From assembly GCF_900177795.1 (NCBI RefSeq), contig NZ_FXWJ01000002.1:434001-498000 (forward strand): a DNA stretch of 64,000 bases, given 5' to 3'. Both the position numbers and the translations under genes were made by a program. The notes beneath the pieces were generated by a model. It searched no databases and had not been told where the DNA came from. It saw only the letters and a list, made by a program, of their open reading frames with translations. The stretch is from Plantibacter elymi (nom. nud.). Lineage in GTDB: Bacteria; Actinomycetota; Actinomycetes; Actinomycetales; Microbacteriaceae. Shown here piece by piece: positions 1 through 8,156 of this stretch (position 1 is its first letter; each line of letters opens with the position of its first letter).

Positions 1-1
1 A

Positions 2-1153
2 GGCCCGCGCGAGGTCCATCGCTATCGCCTCCCCGGCGCGCACGGATCACTGCGCTTCGTCCAGGTCCCAGGTCGGGGCGGATTCATCCTCGACCCGAAA
101 CGATCCCTCGTCTCGTTCTCGGTCGACGTCCTGAGCTCCGCATGGCCGCTGCTCGATGAAGGCGTCCAGCAGGCGGCTTACGACGGCTTCGTCGGATGGA
201 TGAGCGGGCTCGAGGCGGTTCCAGGGCTGGTCGACGCGACGGCGCGTATCCGTGTCGACGCCAAACCCGCCGACGAACTCGCGCGCTACGCAGCGGAACG
301 CGACCAAACCGAGCCGTCGACCGTCAGCCGCGCGGTCCGAGCAGAGTACGACGCGCTGATCACCGCGGGTGCCGATCGATCGATGCAGTTCACCAACACA
401 GTGACCGTCACCTGCGACCTACGCTCGCTCCGGTCGGCGATCAAGCACTCTGGCGGCGGCCTCGTCGGCATCGCTGCCATCGTGACCGACCTTGTCGAGC
501 AGATGCGTGACTCGCTCGAAGCCATCGGCGTCGAGCTCCGGAACTGGCTCGACACAGAAGCGATCGACGAGATGCTCGCACTCGCCATGAACCCGACGAG
601 CTTTGCAGCAGAGTCGCGGAGTGACGGCCAGAACCAACTCGCTCCGGTGATGGGCATCGAGGAGCGCTGGGATCACGTGCAGATCGATGGTTCGGTCCAC
701 CGCACGTACTGGATCGCCGAGTGGCCTCGCTCCGAAATCAGCGTCGGGTTCCTAGACAAGTTGCTCTATTCAGGCGACGCGACGCGGGTGCTCACCCTCA
801 GCGTGCGGCCGGTACCGACCCACAAGGCTCTGAGTCAGGTGGGGCGAGCGAAGGTCGACCTCGAGGTCGCACGAGGCTTGCGTCAGCGACGCGGGATGAT
901 CACCACCCGTGAGCAGGATCGCGAATACGAGGATCTCGGCGAACGCGAGGATGACATCGTCGACGGGTTCACCGACATGGAGTTCCGCGGGTTCGTGACC
1001 GTCTCGGCCGCCGACGTCGACGGCCTCACCCGCGCATCGGCCTCCATCCTGCAGGCAGCGCAGCCGGCCCGGGTCACGCTCGCTGCGATGTACTTCCAAC
1101 AGGCCGCGGCGTTCATATCGACCGCATTCCCGACTCCGGTGGGCAAGCGATGA
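2..1153 (+). CDS. SCO6880-family conjugal transfer protein, 5'-truncated by the window edge
   Basis: The reading frame is open from the first bases, so the N-terminus lies outside the window; at least 383 residues are visible. The protein resembles the SCO6880 family found beside the VirB4-like ATPase in actinobacterial integrative elements, thought to belong to the mating-pair or type IV secretion machinery. No catalytic motif or membrane segment is visible in this part. It ends in an ATGA overlap with the VirB4-like gene, so the two are probably translationally coupled. An internal ATG at 200 is unlikely to be the true start because the upstream frame reads as normal protein. The family call rests on recalled similarity and context; the exact role is inferred. 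Confidence 0.72.
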   Translation, partial: GPREVHRYRLPGAHGSLRFVQVPGRGGFILDPKRSLVSFSVDVLSSAWPLLDEGVQQAAYDGFVGWMSGLEAVPGLVDATARIRVDAKPADELARYAAERDQTEPSTVSRAVRAEYDALITAGADRSMQFTNTVTVTCDLRSLRSAIKHSGGGLVGIAAIVTDLVEQMRDSLEAIGVELRNWLDTEAIDEMLALAMNPTSFAAESRSDGQNQLAPVMGIEERWDHVQIDGSVHRTYWIAEWPRSEISVGFLDKLLYSGDATRVLTLSVRPVPTHKALSQVGRAKVDLEVARGLRQRRGMITTREQDREYEDLGEREDDIVDGFTDMEFRGFVTVSAADVDGLTRASASILQAAQPARVTLAAMYFQQAAAFISTAFPTPVGKR

Positions 1154-2550
1154 GCCGGCGTCGATCCGGATCTGTGTCGCGTCTGAGCGCATGGCGCGAT
1201 GCAATCGCCGAAGACGCGCTTCCGGCGAGTTCGATGCCGGCCGGCGGCTGGAAAGCACCGCACAACCTCCGCGCGCGGCCGGGCGTCGTCGCGCCGGTCC
1301 ACCGCGCCTCGTCACGCACCCTCGGAGCGGCGTTGCCCTTCCTTGCCGAGAGCGGCAATCCGATGGCCGGCGCATACATCGGCCCGAACCTGCTGTCGCG
1401 ATCCACGTTCTGCTTCGACCCGTGGGAGGCCTACGCCGCGGGTGTCGTTCGCTCGCATTCAATGGCGATCTTCGGGGTGAAGGGCAGCGGCAAGTCCGTG
1501 CTCGCGAAGGCGCTCAGCACTCGCCTGTGTCGGCTAGGCCGGAAGGTCGCGGTGCCGCACGATCCGAACGGGGAGTGGACGCGCGTCGCCGCCTACGTCG
1601 GAGGTGTGACGATGCGCCTGGGCCCTGGTCAGGCCGCGCGGATCAACCCACTCGATCCGGGACCCCGCCGCGCCGACGTGAGCGGTGCTGATTGGACGCA
1701 GGAAGTCTTGCAGTTCCAGCGGACCAAGGTCCGCGCCATGGTCGCCATCCTCCGGAACACGACGGACCTCAGCGAGATCGAGCACACGGCTATCGATCTC
1801 GCACTTGAGCAGGTGCACCGGTCGAACTCGACCGCGCTGGTGCCGATGGTCTGGGAAGCGCTGCGTAACCCTGAGTCCCACATCGCCGAGGAGATCGGAG
1901 CGGGCGGCCAGATGCTCGCCCACACCCTTCGTCGCGTCACGGTCGGCGATCTCGCCGACCTCATGGACCGCCCATCGACGGTGGCTTTCGACGCGAACAC
2001 ACCGATGCTGACGGTCGACACCTCAGGGCTCCTGCGCGCGAGTGCGGAGACGAAAGCACTTCTCCGTCTGACGACGACCGATTGGATCGAGCGGGGTACC
2101 CCTGCCGGTCCTGGCCAGGCGCGGCTGATCGTGCACGAGGAGGCAGCCGTCGCGCTGCTCAACGAGGTCGCGGGCGGTGGCAACCTCGTCGGACGAGTGA
2201 GCGACGAGAAGACCGCTCGTCACAAGAGGCGGTCGAACTGCTACCTCATCCACCGCATCAACGACTTCGACGCGCTTGGCGATCGCGGGTCCGCCTTGCA
2301 CGCTCAAGCCCTCGGGCTCTTGGCGGACTGCGACACGCGCGTCAACTACGCGCAGCACACGGGAGAGCTCGAGCGCAGTTCGCAAGTCCTCGGATGGAAC
2401 CGGACGCAGACCGAGCTTGTCCGCAAACTCCGCCGTGGCGAAGGCTTCTGGCAGATCGGGCCGGAGCGGGTAGCCAAGGTCCGCAACGACTGCACACCGG
2501 GCGAACTGGCTGTCTTCCGCACCGACGGCCCCGGAGCGGCACCCCAATGA
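1150..2550 (+). CDS. VirB4-like conjugation ATPase
   Basis: 466 residues. A Walker A motif (GVKGSGKS) sits near residues 109-116 and a Walker B-like strand (LIVHEEAA) near 327-334, the arrangement of VirB4/TraC-type ATPases that power type IV secretion at the inner membrane. The protein is shorter than proteobacterial VirB4 and has an Arg- and Pro-rich N-terminus, as is usual for actinobacterial conjugative elements. The start overlaps the upstream stop (ATGA), and its own stop overlaps the coupling-protein start in the same way, so the three genes form one operon. It is an AAA-type transfer ATPase with good confidence; the VirB4 assignment rather than a second coupling protein rests on the adjacent TraG-like gene. 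Confidence 0.82.
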   Translation: MSRRRSGSVSRLSAWRDAIAEDALPASSMPAGGWKAPHNLRARPGVVAPVHRASSRTLGAALPFLAESGNPMAGAYIGPNLLSRSTFCFDPWEAYAAGVVRSHSMAIFGVKGSGKSVLAKALSTRLCRLGRKVAVPHDPNGEWTRVAAYVGGVTMRLGPGQAARINPLDPGPRRADVSGADWTQEVLQFQRTKVRAMVAILRNTTDLSEIEHTAIDLALEQVHRSNSTALVPMVWEALRNPESHIAEEIGAGGQMLAHTLRRVTVGDLADLMDRPSTVAFDANTPMLTVDTSGLLRASAETKALLRLTTTDWIERGTPAGPGQARLIVHEEAAVALLNEVAGGGNLVGRVSDEKTARHKRRSNCYLIHRINDFDALGDRGSALHAQALGLLADCDTRVNYAQHTGELERSSQVLGWNRTQTELVRKLRRGEGFWQIGPERVAKVRNDCTPGELAVFRTDGPGAAPQ

Positions 2551-4325
2551 CCGACCGACTCGTGCTCGTTCTCCTGGGCATCATCGCCATCGCGGCAACC
2601 GCAATCGGCATCGCAGGCGCCGTGGTAATGGTCTTCGTGCTGCTGACCTGCGGAGAGGTGCCGGCTGGACTCGGTCCGTTCGCCGCGGCTGGGCTACTGG
2701 TCGCCAGCGGTTCGGTTCCCGCAACACCGGGCGGGGCCTGCGCCGTCTCCACAGATGGCGCCCGTTGGGCGGTCATCGGCATAGTGGTCCTGCTCACGAT
2801 CGTCGCCGCGCTGTGTCTTGCCGGATGGTTGTCGTTCCGTGAATCCGACCGCTGGTTCCGATCACAGCTCCTGCGGCGCAGTGGGTTGGCGGGACGCAGC
2901 GAGGTGCGGCGACAGGTCTCCGAGCGGGCGCTCCTTCGAAGGGCGGGAACCCTTCGTCCGACGCTCGCGGATCCCACCGCCGATGATGTCGGCTGGCGGA
3001 TCGGCACCTCGCGTGGCCTCGACGTCTACGTCTCGATCGAAGACTCGCTCCTCCTCGATGGCCCGCCCCGGTCCGGCAAGGGCTGGCGAGTCATCATCTC
3101 CGCGATACTCGACTGGAACGGCCCGCTGGTCACGACCTCCACCCGCAACGACAACCTTGCCGCGACGATGGCACACCGCGCACAACGGGGAACCGTCACG
3201 GTCTTCGACCCGCAGCAGCTCTCAGGCATCCGCTCCGCCCTCCGGATCTCACCGGTGACCGGCTGTGCTGACCCACTGGTCGCCGAGCAACGAGCCCGCA
3301 CGATCATCGCCGGCAGTGCACTCGGACGCTCCTCCACCAACCAGGAATGGGCCGGCGCATCGGGGACCCTCCTCGCTGCTCTGCTGCATGCAGCAGCGCT
3401 CAGCGGCGGCGGCACGACGGCACTCCGCGACTGGGGCATGAGCCCGGTGTTGGCGGGACGTGCAGTTGATGTGCTCGCTGACTCCGGTGCGCCCGGGTGG
3501 GCGATGGGCCTCGCGGATGTGATCGAGGGTGACGCGAAGCTGCTGGGATCGAAGTGGTTCGGCGTCGCCGAGGCCCTGCGACCGCTCGCGATCCCGTCCG
3601 TGTTCGACGCGATGAACCCGGGATCCGACGAGGCGCTCGACGTCGACGAGTTTCTCGCCGGCTCGAACACGATCTACCTCATCGGCACCGGAACCGGCGC
3701 GGGGGCGGTCGGCGGGTTTCTCGGCGCGGTACTGGACGACATCGTCGAGACCGCTCGCCGCAAGGCGCTGGCCTCCCCTGGGAACCGGCTCGATCCACCA
3801 CTTGGGCTCATCCTCGACGAGATCGCGAACATGTTTGCCTGGCCGCAACTGCCGACGATCCTCTCCGATGGTGGCGGTATCGGGATCTCGACGATGGTCG
3901 TGCTCCAGTCGCTGTCGCAGGCGAAGTCAGCCTGGTCGGAGAGCGAGGCTGACACGATCTGGAACTCCGCCATCGCCAAGCTCATGCTCGGCGGGTCGTC
4001 CAACATCAAGCACCTGCAAGACGTGTCGAGCATGCTCGGCCAACGGCAGGTGAACCGTGGGTCCGTCAGCCGCAGCGAGACGGGCACGACCCGCTCCGAG
4101 CAGCGACAGCTGGAGCCGGTGCTGACGGTCGATGAACTCCGCCGACTCCCTGAAGGCATGGGTCTGCTGAGTTACCGGAACCGACGAGGCGTCCTCCTCG
4201 ACGTCGAAGGATGGACCACACGACGCGACGCTCGCGAGATCGTCGCGGGCAAGCGAGCAACGGAGGCTGCCCAGCGGCAGGTCTTCACCGAACAGTCCGA
4301 AGCCCGGCGGAAGACGCATGGCTGA
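2547..4325 (+). CDS. VirD4/TraG-like type IV coupling protein
   Basis: 592 residues from ATG 2547, which overlaps the VirB4 stop (ATGA); the frame is open further upstream but only inside the VirB4 gene. Two hydrophobic segments (about residues 5-30 and 76-100) form the membrane anchor. The cytoplasmic ATPase domain has a Walker A (GPPRSGKG) near residue 172 and a Walker B (LILDEIANM) near 420. This is the VirD4/TraG layout: the coupling protein takes the relaxase-DNA complex to the secretion channel and pumps DNA. It probably works with the MobF relaxase at 16706-19408. The 3' end overlaps the DUF4913 gene by 8 bases. Confidence 0.88.
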   Translation: MTDRLVLVLLGIIAIAATAIGIAGAVVMVFVLLTCGEVPAGLGPFAAAGLLVASGSVPATPGGACAVSTDGARWAVIGIVVLLTIVAALCLAGWLSFRESDRWFRSQLLRRSGLAGRSEVRRQVSERALLRRAGTLRPTLADPTADDVGWRIGTSRGLDVYVSIEDSLLLDGPPRSGKGWRVIISAILDWNGPLVTTSTRNDNLAATMAHRAQRGTVTVFDPQQLSGIRSALRISPVTGCADPLVAEQRARTIIAGSALGRSSTNQEWAGASGTLLAALLHAAALSGGGTTALRDWGMSPVLAGRAVDVLADSGAPGWAMGLADVIEGDAKLLGSKWFGVAEALRPLAIPSVFDAMNPGSDEALDVDEFLAGSNTIYLIGTGTGAGAVGGFLGAVLDDIVETARRKALASPGNRLDPPLGLILDEIANMFAWPQLPTILSDGGGIGISTMVVLQSLSQAKSAWSESEADTIWNSAIAKLMLGGSSNIKHLQDVSSMLGQRQVNRGSVSRSETGTTRSEQRQLEPVLTVDELRRLPEGMGLLSYRNRRGVLLDVEGWTTRRDAREIVAGKRATEAAQRQVFTEQSEARRKTHG

Positions 4326-4830
4326 GACTGGCGGATGGCGGCAGGCAGCGGAGCGTGAGTTCCGGGCTCCGTTCGCGCTGGACGACGCGGACGAGGTCGG
4401 CGATGGATTCGACACCTGGCCAACGCTGCCCGAGCCCGAGTACTTCGGTGTCGTCAACTGGCGGTCCTTGCCGGACGAACGTGAGCCAGAGGTCTGGCGG
4501 CTGCTCGCGGAGTGGGTCTCCTGGATCTGCTCCCGGTACACGATCCCGGCCCGGCTCATACCGGACTGCTGGTATCTCCACGACGGCATCGTGGAGGAAC
4601 TCTCCGCGCTCTTCAGCAGCTGGGAGGTGTCGTTCGAAGAAGCCGACAGCGGCGGGCACGGGCCCCTCGGCTGGCACGAGCGATTCGAGTACTTCCGCTC
4701 CCGCCTTCGCCATTACAAGCCCGAGGGCTGCGCGAACGGACACCTGGAAACGGCGAGCCGGACCATGTCGGAAGGACCTGAGCTCCGCGCGCGCATCGGC
4801 AGTGCCGACCGAGACGGCACGGTGCCCTGA
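4318..4830 (+). CDS. DUF4913 family protein
   Basis: 170 residues. The central segment (CWYLHDGIVEELSAL, then GPLGWHERFEYF, then a short Cys/His stretch ECANGH-like near the C-terminus) matches DUF4913, a family found on actinobacterial plasmids and integrative conjugative elements next to coupling-protein genes. Its function is unknown. It overlaps the coupling protein by 8 bases and shares one base with the next gene (TGATG), so it belongs to the transfer operon. No membrane segment or signal peptide is seen, so it is probably cytoplasmic. A role as an accessory of DNA processing or coupling is inferred from position only. Confidence 0.75.
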   Translation: MAETGGWRQAAEREFRAPFALDDADEVGDGFDTWPTLPEPEYFGVVNWRSLPDEREPEVWRLLAEWVSWICSRYTIPARLIPDCWYLHDGIVEELSALFSSWEVSFEEADSGGHGPLGWHERFEYFRSRLRHYKPEGCANGHLETASRTMSEGPELRARIGSADRDGTVP

Positions 4831-5534
4831 TGCTCGTCGCGGCTCCCAAGACCCTCGACTACCAGGCCGAGGCGAAGGCGTTCTTCAACGGGCTGAGGAA
4901 TGCGAGCCCCGAGCGTCTGCAAGCACTGCTGAACGAAGGCGCGTACGACGCCAAGCTCAGCTTCGTGCTCTGGGAGTCTCGCGACTGGATCGCTCGCGAG
5001 CACATCCGCGAAGCGCGCGGGCTCGGGTACGGGAGGGAGAAGGCCCTCGCGAAACAGCGCACCCAGTCGTTGCTCGGCCTCTACCGCGAGGACGCGAAGC
5101 GGAACTACGTGCCGCTGCCGACGCGGGTACTACTCCCGCCGCCCCGACTCCACGAGACCACGGCGGCGGAACAGCGACTCGCAGAGCAGCGTGCCAGGAG
5201 CTTCTTCTCCGCGTTGAGTCGGGCAAGCCCTGCCCGGCTTGAGGCGCTCTACCAGGAGCGACGAGGTGGCGAACAACTGTGGAGGCTGCTCCATCCGGAG
5301 CCAGGCCGGCCGACGGCCGAGGAGCGAAAGAAGATCTTCGAGTCCCGCTCACGGATCGACCCCGCAATGCGACCCACGCCGACGACTGGACCCTACAAGC
5401 GTGGGAAGGTCACCCCCGTTGGAATGACGCGCGCACGCGCACTCCAGCTGGCCGTAGAAGCAGAGAAGCGCCGCGAGGCCGAGCAACTCGCTCGTCGAGC
5501 TAGCCGGGGTCGGAACAGTCCGGCGATGAGCTGA
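4830..5534 (+). CDS. Hypothetical protein with an internal duplicated motif
   Basis: 234 residues, rich in Arg, Ala and Glu, with no recognised domain. A motif of about 23 residues occurs twice: near residues 14-36 (AKAFFNGLRNASPERLQALL) and near 121-143 (ARSFFSALSRASPARLEALY). This suggests two copies of a small helical unit. The rest is charged and low-complexity, with a basic C-terminal tail, consistent with binding nucleic acid or a partner protein. The start overlaps the DUF4913 stop by one base, so it is the last gene of the transfer operon. The reading frame is well supported by position and codon use; no function is assigned. Confidence 0.7.
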   Translation: MLVAAPKTLDYQAEAKAFFNGLRNASPERLQALLNEGAYDAKLSFVLWESRDWIAREHIREARGLGYGREKALAKQRTQSLLGLYREDAKRNYVPLPTRVLLPPPRLHETTAAEQRLAEQRARSFFSALSRASPARLEALYQERRGGEQLWRLLHPEPGRPTAEERKKIFESRSRIDPAMRPTPTTGPYKRGKVTPVGMTRARALQLAVEAEKRREAEQLARRASRGRNSPAMS

Positions 5535-5563
5535 GGTGGTCCACATGGTCCGCAGCGCCGAAG

Positions 5564-5572
5564 TTATCCACA
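5564..5572 (+). other. DnaA-box-like sequence
   Basis: TTATCCACA matches the DnaA-box consensus exactly. It lies in the short gap between the transfer operon and a small ORF ahead of parA. A single box can occur by chance in 64 kb, so a replication role is not established. Confidence 0.3.
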
Positions 5573-5643
5573 GTCAGACACTTGTCACCCCACGGCCGGT
5601 GTCGCCGTCCTTACGTTCGAAGCAACAACGAACAGGACACCGA

Positions 5644-5943
5644 ATGACTCGCTTCACCCGCATGATGCTCACCACCTTCAACGACACTGGGCTGCCATCC
5701 GAGGCAGCGGCCGAGTGGCAGTGGATCAATCTGGACCACGTCGAGCGGATTCACGAACACGTCCACGAGGCCCCCGCGCGCGAGGCTCCCGGTCGCCCTG
5801 GTCAGCCTCGATACCTCGCCTTCCTCGTGCTCACGTTCTGCAGTGGCGCACTCCTCGCACTCCCGGCAGGCAGATACGACTCAGACGACGCCGCCCTCGA
5901 CGGCTTGATCCACGTCCGGCAAACACAGCTCGGCGCAGGCTGA
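5644..5943 (+). CDS. Hypothetical small protein upstream of parA
   Basis: 99 residues from ATG 5644, with a purine-rich segment (acaggacac) just before it. The frame is open back to 5536, but the added residues include the DnaA-box region and look non-coding. The sequence begins MTRFTRMMLTTF and has a hydrophobic patch (YLAFLVLTFCSGALLALP, about residues 58-75). A single membrane segment is possible, although the patch could also be a buried strand pair. No known domain is recognised. It lies 118 bases before parA, with the 22-base palindrome in between. Confidence 0.55.
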   Translation: MTRFTRMMLTTFNDTGLPSEAAAEWQWINLDHVERIHEHVHEAPAREAPGRPGQPRYLAFLVLTFCSGALLALPAGRYDSDDAALDGLIHVRQTQLGAG

Positions 5944-5978
5944 CGCGTTCGCCGCCTCGGGCACGGAGGCTCAACCTG

Positions 5979-6000
5979 TCAATACGTCATGACGTATTGA
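5979..6000. promoter_or_regulatory. 22-bp perfect palindrome upstream of parA
   Basis: Arm TCAATACGTCA is followed directly by its exact reverse complement TGACGTATTGA. It lies 61 bases before the ParA start. A perfect inverted repeat in this position fits an operator or centromere site for the adjacent ParA and ribbon-helix-helix proteins. The core CGTCATGAC occurs again at the end of the RHH gene (about 7115-7123). Confidence 0.65.
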
Positions 6001-6061
6001 AGGACGGCCGCCCGTCACACCGTCCACCCTTCCGACAAACCATACGAATGGACGTCAACAC

Positions 6062-6838
6062 ATGCCTCACAAAGAAGCCATCGGCTCCCGCAAGGGCGGT
6101 GTCGGCAAGACAACGGTCGTCCTTGGTCGAGCAGACGCACTCGCCCAAGAGGGGCGAAAGGTCCTCGTCATCGACCTGGACCCGCAGTCCGACGCGACAA
6201 CCGTCCTCGGGAGACGCGGTGAGTACACCGTCTTTGATGTCCTCTACGCGGGCGACGCAGGAACGCTCGGTGCAGCGGCGGCTCCGACCGACTGGAAGAA
6301 CGTCGACCTCATCGCCGGGTCCCCGGATCTCGCGCGGATTGAGTCGGAGTCACTCCTGACGCCTGAGCTGCGGCTCAAGACGTCCGCCTGGGGAAGCGCG
6401 CAGCTCGACGCCTACGACAACGTCCTGATCGACACACCACCAGCGCTCGGACGACTGACGCTCAATGCGCTGCTCTGGGCGGACAGCACCATCGTCGTGA
6501 CCGACCCCACAGCATTCGGCCTCACCGGCGTCGGACAGTACCTCGAGACGGTGGCAAAGGTGCGGGCGCTCCCGCACCTGAACCCCTCCCTGCGGTTCGC
6601 CGGTATCGTCGTCAACCGAGTCACACCCCGACTGACCTCAGAGCACCGATACCGCCTGGAAGAACTCGAGGCCACCTACGGCGAAGTCCTGCTCCGCCCG
6701 TTCCTGCCAGAACGCACGTCGATACAAGATGCGGAAAGCCGCCGTCGACCGCTCAGCTCGTTGACGACTCCCGGTGCACTGGTGCTGACCGAGCGATTCG
6801 CTGCACTCTCAGAGGCGTTGCACGGAGTGGCAGCATGA
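6062..6838 (+). CDS. ParA-family partition ATPase
   Basis: 258 residues. It has the deviant Walker A of ParA/Soj/MinD ATPases (KGGVGKTT, residues 11-18), the Walker A' strand VLVIDLDPQSDAT (about 33-45), and the switch-like VLIDTPPALG near residue 122. Family members bind DNA when ATP-bound and segregate plasmids or stabilise integrated elements. No strong Shine-Dalgarno precedes ATG 6062. The stop overlaps the start of the small RHH protein (ATGA), giving a compact ParA-plus-small-ParB cassette. The palindrome at 5979-6000 is the likely autoregulatory or centromere site. The cassette suggests the element has an excised or transiently replicating form that benefits from active partition. Confidence 0.9.
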   Translation: MPHKEAIGSRKGGVGKTTVVLGRADALAQEGRKVLVIDLDPQSDATTVLGRRGEYTVFDVLYAGDAGTLGAAAAPTDWKNVDLIAGSPDLARIESESLLTPELRLKTSAWGSAQLDAYDNVLIDTPPALGRLTLNALLWADSTIVVTDPTAFGLTGVGQYLETVAKVRALPHLNPSLRFAGIVVNRVTPRLTSEHRYRLEELEATYGEVLLRPFLPERTSIQDAESRRRPLSSLTTPGALVLTERFAALSEALHGVAA

Positions 6839-7122
6839 GCGCGGATGACCGTCGCCCAGCACTGAGGAAGGCGCCGACGGTCGATGACCTCACAGCGCTG
6901 ACCTCGCCCGCCGGCCGGCCCGGCGGCATGACGGATGATCTCGCCTCCCGCCGCCTGGGACCGGGTAGGCCGCGCAATCGCCGCCGGATGGAGCCGTTCT
7001 CCTCGAAGATCGAGATGTCCCTCCGGGATGACCTCGACCACTACCTCGCGATCCACGACATCAGCATCGTCGACTTCCTCGACGAGGCGATTCGCGACCG
7101 TCTCAACCGCAATCCGTCATGA
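6835..7122 (+). CDS. Small ribbon-helix-helix type ParB-like protein
   Basis: 95 residues. The N-terminal half is polar, Pro/Gly-rich and basic. The C-terminal half (about 57-92: KIEMSLRDDLDHYLAIHD, then IVDFLDEAIRDRLNR) has the strand-helix-helix pattern of RHH/CopG DNA-binding domains. Small RHH proteins encoded directly after ParA usually act as the centromere-binding partner and autorepressor. The start codon overlaps the ParA stop by 4 bases. The fold call rests on pattern and position; no direct homologue is recognised. Confidence 0.65.
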   Translation: MSADDRRPALRKAPTVDDLTALTSPAGRPGGMTDDLASRRLGPGRPRNRRRMEPFSSKIEMSLRDDLDHYLAIHDISIVDFLDEAIRDRLNRNPS

Positions 7123-7192
7123 CAGACGGAAAAACGCACAGACGGGCAGGCGGCTATCCGGCTGACTGTCATGATCGACAGGCGGACAGCAC

Positions 7193-7891
7193 ATGCTGAT
7201 CGCGTACCTCGATGAGTCCTACACTCGCGACAACTACTACATCGCTGCCGTCGTCATCGATGCGAAGCACGAGGATCGGCTCCGAAAGGCGATCGTGCGT
7301 GCGGCGGGCATTGCCGAGGCGTTCGGTCTCCCTCACGACGTCGAACTCCACGCACACGAGATGACGGCCGGCAAGGGCGCTTGGTCACCACTGCGAGGGC
7401 GCCACCGAGCAGTCGCGACCATCTACCGACGAGCACTCGAACTGCTCGTCGATGTTCCCGTCGAGGTCTACGTGCGGGGACTCGACGTTGCAAGGTTGCA
7501 CGCACGGTACCGCTATCCACGCCGACCGCATGAGGTCGTACTGCAGCACATCCTCGAAGAACTCAGCGAGCATGCTGTTGCCCGAGGCACATGGCTGACC
7601 GTCATCGCCGATGAGCTCCCCGACCAGACTGCGCTGCACGCACTCGTGCGCCGATTCCGCGACATCGGGACGCCAGGCTATGCCTCATCGACACTCACCG
7701 GCATCGAACTGCCGCTGAGCTTCCGAGCGTCGCGAGGCACTCCTGGCATCCAGGCAGCAGACCTCATCGCCTACCTGTACCACCGGCTGGACGGACACCC
7801 CGAAGGAGACGCACGTGCACGCCGCTCCGCGGAGCGTCTGTGGGCCGCGATCGAGCCGGCGGTCGTCCATGTATGGGTCTGGCGCCCTTAA
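7193..7891 (+). CDS. DUF3800 domain protein
   Basis: 232 residues. The N-terminal AYLDESY (about residues 4-10) and the C-terminal GIQAADLIAYLYHR (about 180-193) are the two hallmarks of DUF3800, a family with a predicted RNase H-like fold and conserved acidic residues, common on phages and mobile elements. The reaction is not established; a metal-dependent nuclease activity is the usual prediction. A purine-rich segment (aggcgg) precedes ATG 7193. It follows the partition genes after 70 bases and is closed by a GC-rich hairpin at 7900, so it is probably a separate short unit. Its position just before the large NTPase makes it part of the cargo section. Confidence 0.72.
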   Translation: MLIAYLDESYTRDNYYIAAVVIDAKHEDRLRKAIVRAAGIAEAFGLPHDVELHAHEMTAGKGAWSPLRGRHRAVATIYRRALELLVDVPVEVYVRGLDVARLHARYRYPRRPHEVVLQHILEELSEHAVARGTWLTVIADELPDQTALHALVRRFRDIGTPGYASSTLTGIELPLSFRASRGTPGIQAADLIAYLYHRLDGHPEGDARARRSAERLWAAIEPAVVHVWVWRP

Positions 7892-7899
7892 GCACGAAA

Positions 7900-7916
7900 G
7901 CCCCGCGAGGCGGGGC
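7900..7916 (+). terminator. GC-rich hairpin terminator after the DUF3800 gene
   Basis: GCCCCGC, a GAG loop, then GCGGGGC form a perfect 7-bp stem starting 9 bases after the stop codon. There is no T-tract, which is common for actinobacterial terminators. Confidence 0.7.
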
Positions 7917-8150
7917 ATCCGGCGAACAACGTTCTGGTGACCAGCCCGTCGTGATGTCAAGGATACTGCATCTCGACCCACGCCCATTCGCAACGTCAAT
8001 GCCGGCCACAAGGTTCCAATCATCGCCCTGCCTGGCTCGCACCCACAACCCGCTCCATGGGAGTCCTCGACGCCCCGGTTACGGGCCGGGGGCGACGATT
8101 TTCCTGTCAACTAGAGCGCTTCCGTCGGTACGTCCAATCCGACGCCCACC

Positions 8151-8156
8151 TATGCT
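8151..8156 (+). promoter_or_regulatory. Possible -10 box of the STAND NTPase gene
   Basis: TATGCT lies 8 bases before GTG 8164. If used, the transcript would start at or next to that GTG and be leaderless. No convincing -35 box is seen. Confidence 0.3.

Noticed and set aside
7840-8151. N-terminal extension of the STAND NTPase
   Set aside because: It would overlap the DUF3800 gene end and its terminator hairpin, and the added sequence is low-complexity.
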